Source: Homalodisca vitripennis
Lineage: Eukaryota; Arthropoda; Insecta; Hemiptera; Cicadellidae
Direction: 5' to 3'
NCBI RefSeq assembly: GCF_021130785.1
Contig: NC_060208.1
Coordinates: 51,747,501 to 51,811,500, forward strand
DNA length: 64,000 bases
Both the position numbers and the translations under genes were made by a program. Below, one piece after another: positions 63,654-64,000 of this stretch (position 1 is its first letter; each line of letters begins with the position of its first letter). The notes below the pieces were generated by a model, which was given only the letters and a program-made list of their open reading frames with translations, ran no database searches and was not told where the DNA came from.

Positions 63654-64000
63654 AGTTACTACACGGGCTCCAGCCATAAATACCTCAGGATGTCTAAACA
63701 CTGCTGAAACTGGGTCAATATAACTCATACCGCCAGTCCCTGTCTTATCTGGTTATGGGATACTAGAAAACTGAAGGTATAAAGTCGGACACTACACGGG
63801 CTTCAGCCATAAATACCTCAGGATGTTTAAACACTGCTGAAACTGGGTCAATATAACTCATACCGCCAGTCCCTGTCTTATCTGTTTATGGGATACTAGA
63901 AAACTGAAGGTATAAAGTCGGACACTACACGGGCTTCAGCCATAAATACCTCAGGATGTTTAAACACTGCTGAAACTGGGTCAATATATAACTCATACCG
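63654..64000. repeat. 133-bp tandem array running off the window
   Basis: Units start (ctacacgggct) at 63,659, 63,792 and 63,925, exactly 133 bp apart. The first unit has a few differences (ctccagcc, gtctaaac); later ones are near-identical. The third unit is cut by the window end and carries an extra ta (tatataact). The array length is unknown. Confidence 0.95.

Overview
The window looks like non-coding, repeat-rich nuclear DNA from an arthropod, most likely an insect. The sequence is strongly AT-rich. It carries long (CA)n and (TA)n microsatellites, 5'-truncated LINE copies, Helitron ends, a foldback TIR element and several tandem arrays. I found no bacterial-style gene organisation and no intact host protein-coding gene. 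A hemipteran source is my best guess from the style of the repeats, but the sequence alone cannot establish it.

Layout. 1-12 kb: AT-rich intergenic DNA with old dispersed repeats and two very long (CA)n tracts at 10.5 and 11.1 kb. 12.9-14.5 kb: the largest recognisable coding remnant, a minus-strand, frameshifted non-LTR reverse transcriptase with FSKAFD, GVPQGS and FADD motifs and a TTATTC-type 3' tail. 15-25 kb: overlapping fragments of ancient repeat families, a GC-richer TE-like patch (17.2-17.8 kb) and a tRNA-like gene remnant at 19.78 kb. 26.1-27.2 kb: a plus-strand LINE remnant. 28.2-29.3 kb: a 1,056-bp element made almost entirely of two ~477-bp near-identical inverted arms, with CAGGGTGTAC-type ends next to TA dinucleotides. 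31.2-31.5 kb: a LINE 3' end. 33.3-36.0 kb: a 95-bp satellite of about 27 units. 38.05-38.98 kb: a non-autonomous Helitron with both ends visible. 40.6-41.1 kb: a further LINE C-terminus. 41.65-43.43 kb: a ~300-bp inverted repeat pair enclosing 1.2 kb. 47.1-47.9 kb: a probable second Helitron-like copy. 48.3-53.6 kb: a cluster of separate minisatellites (about 124-bp degenerate, 141-bp, 97-bp and 124-bp units). 56.4 kb: a relic of a Helitron-type helicase C-terminus. 43.8-44.5 and 58.3-59.0 kb: two colinear copies of a ~0.75-kb AT-rich repeat of unknown class. 63.4-64.0 kb: a near-perfect 55-bp hairpin followed by a 133-bp tandem array that runs off the window.

No set of genes here works together as a pathway. 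The content is transposons, their internal-deletion derivatives and satellites. The items most worth following up are the foldback element, the terminal hairpin, the two-copy ~0.75-kb family, the inverted pair at 41.7/43.3 kb and the 161-bp repeat that is open in one frame in both copies. Repeat-family names rest on motif recognition by eye; no database search was possible.
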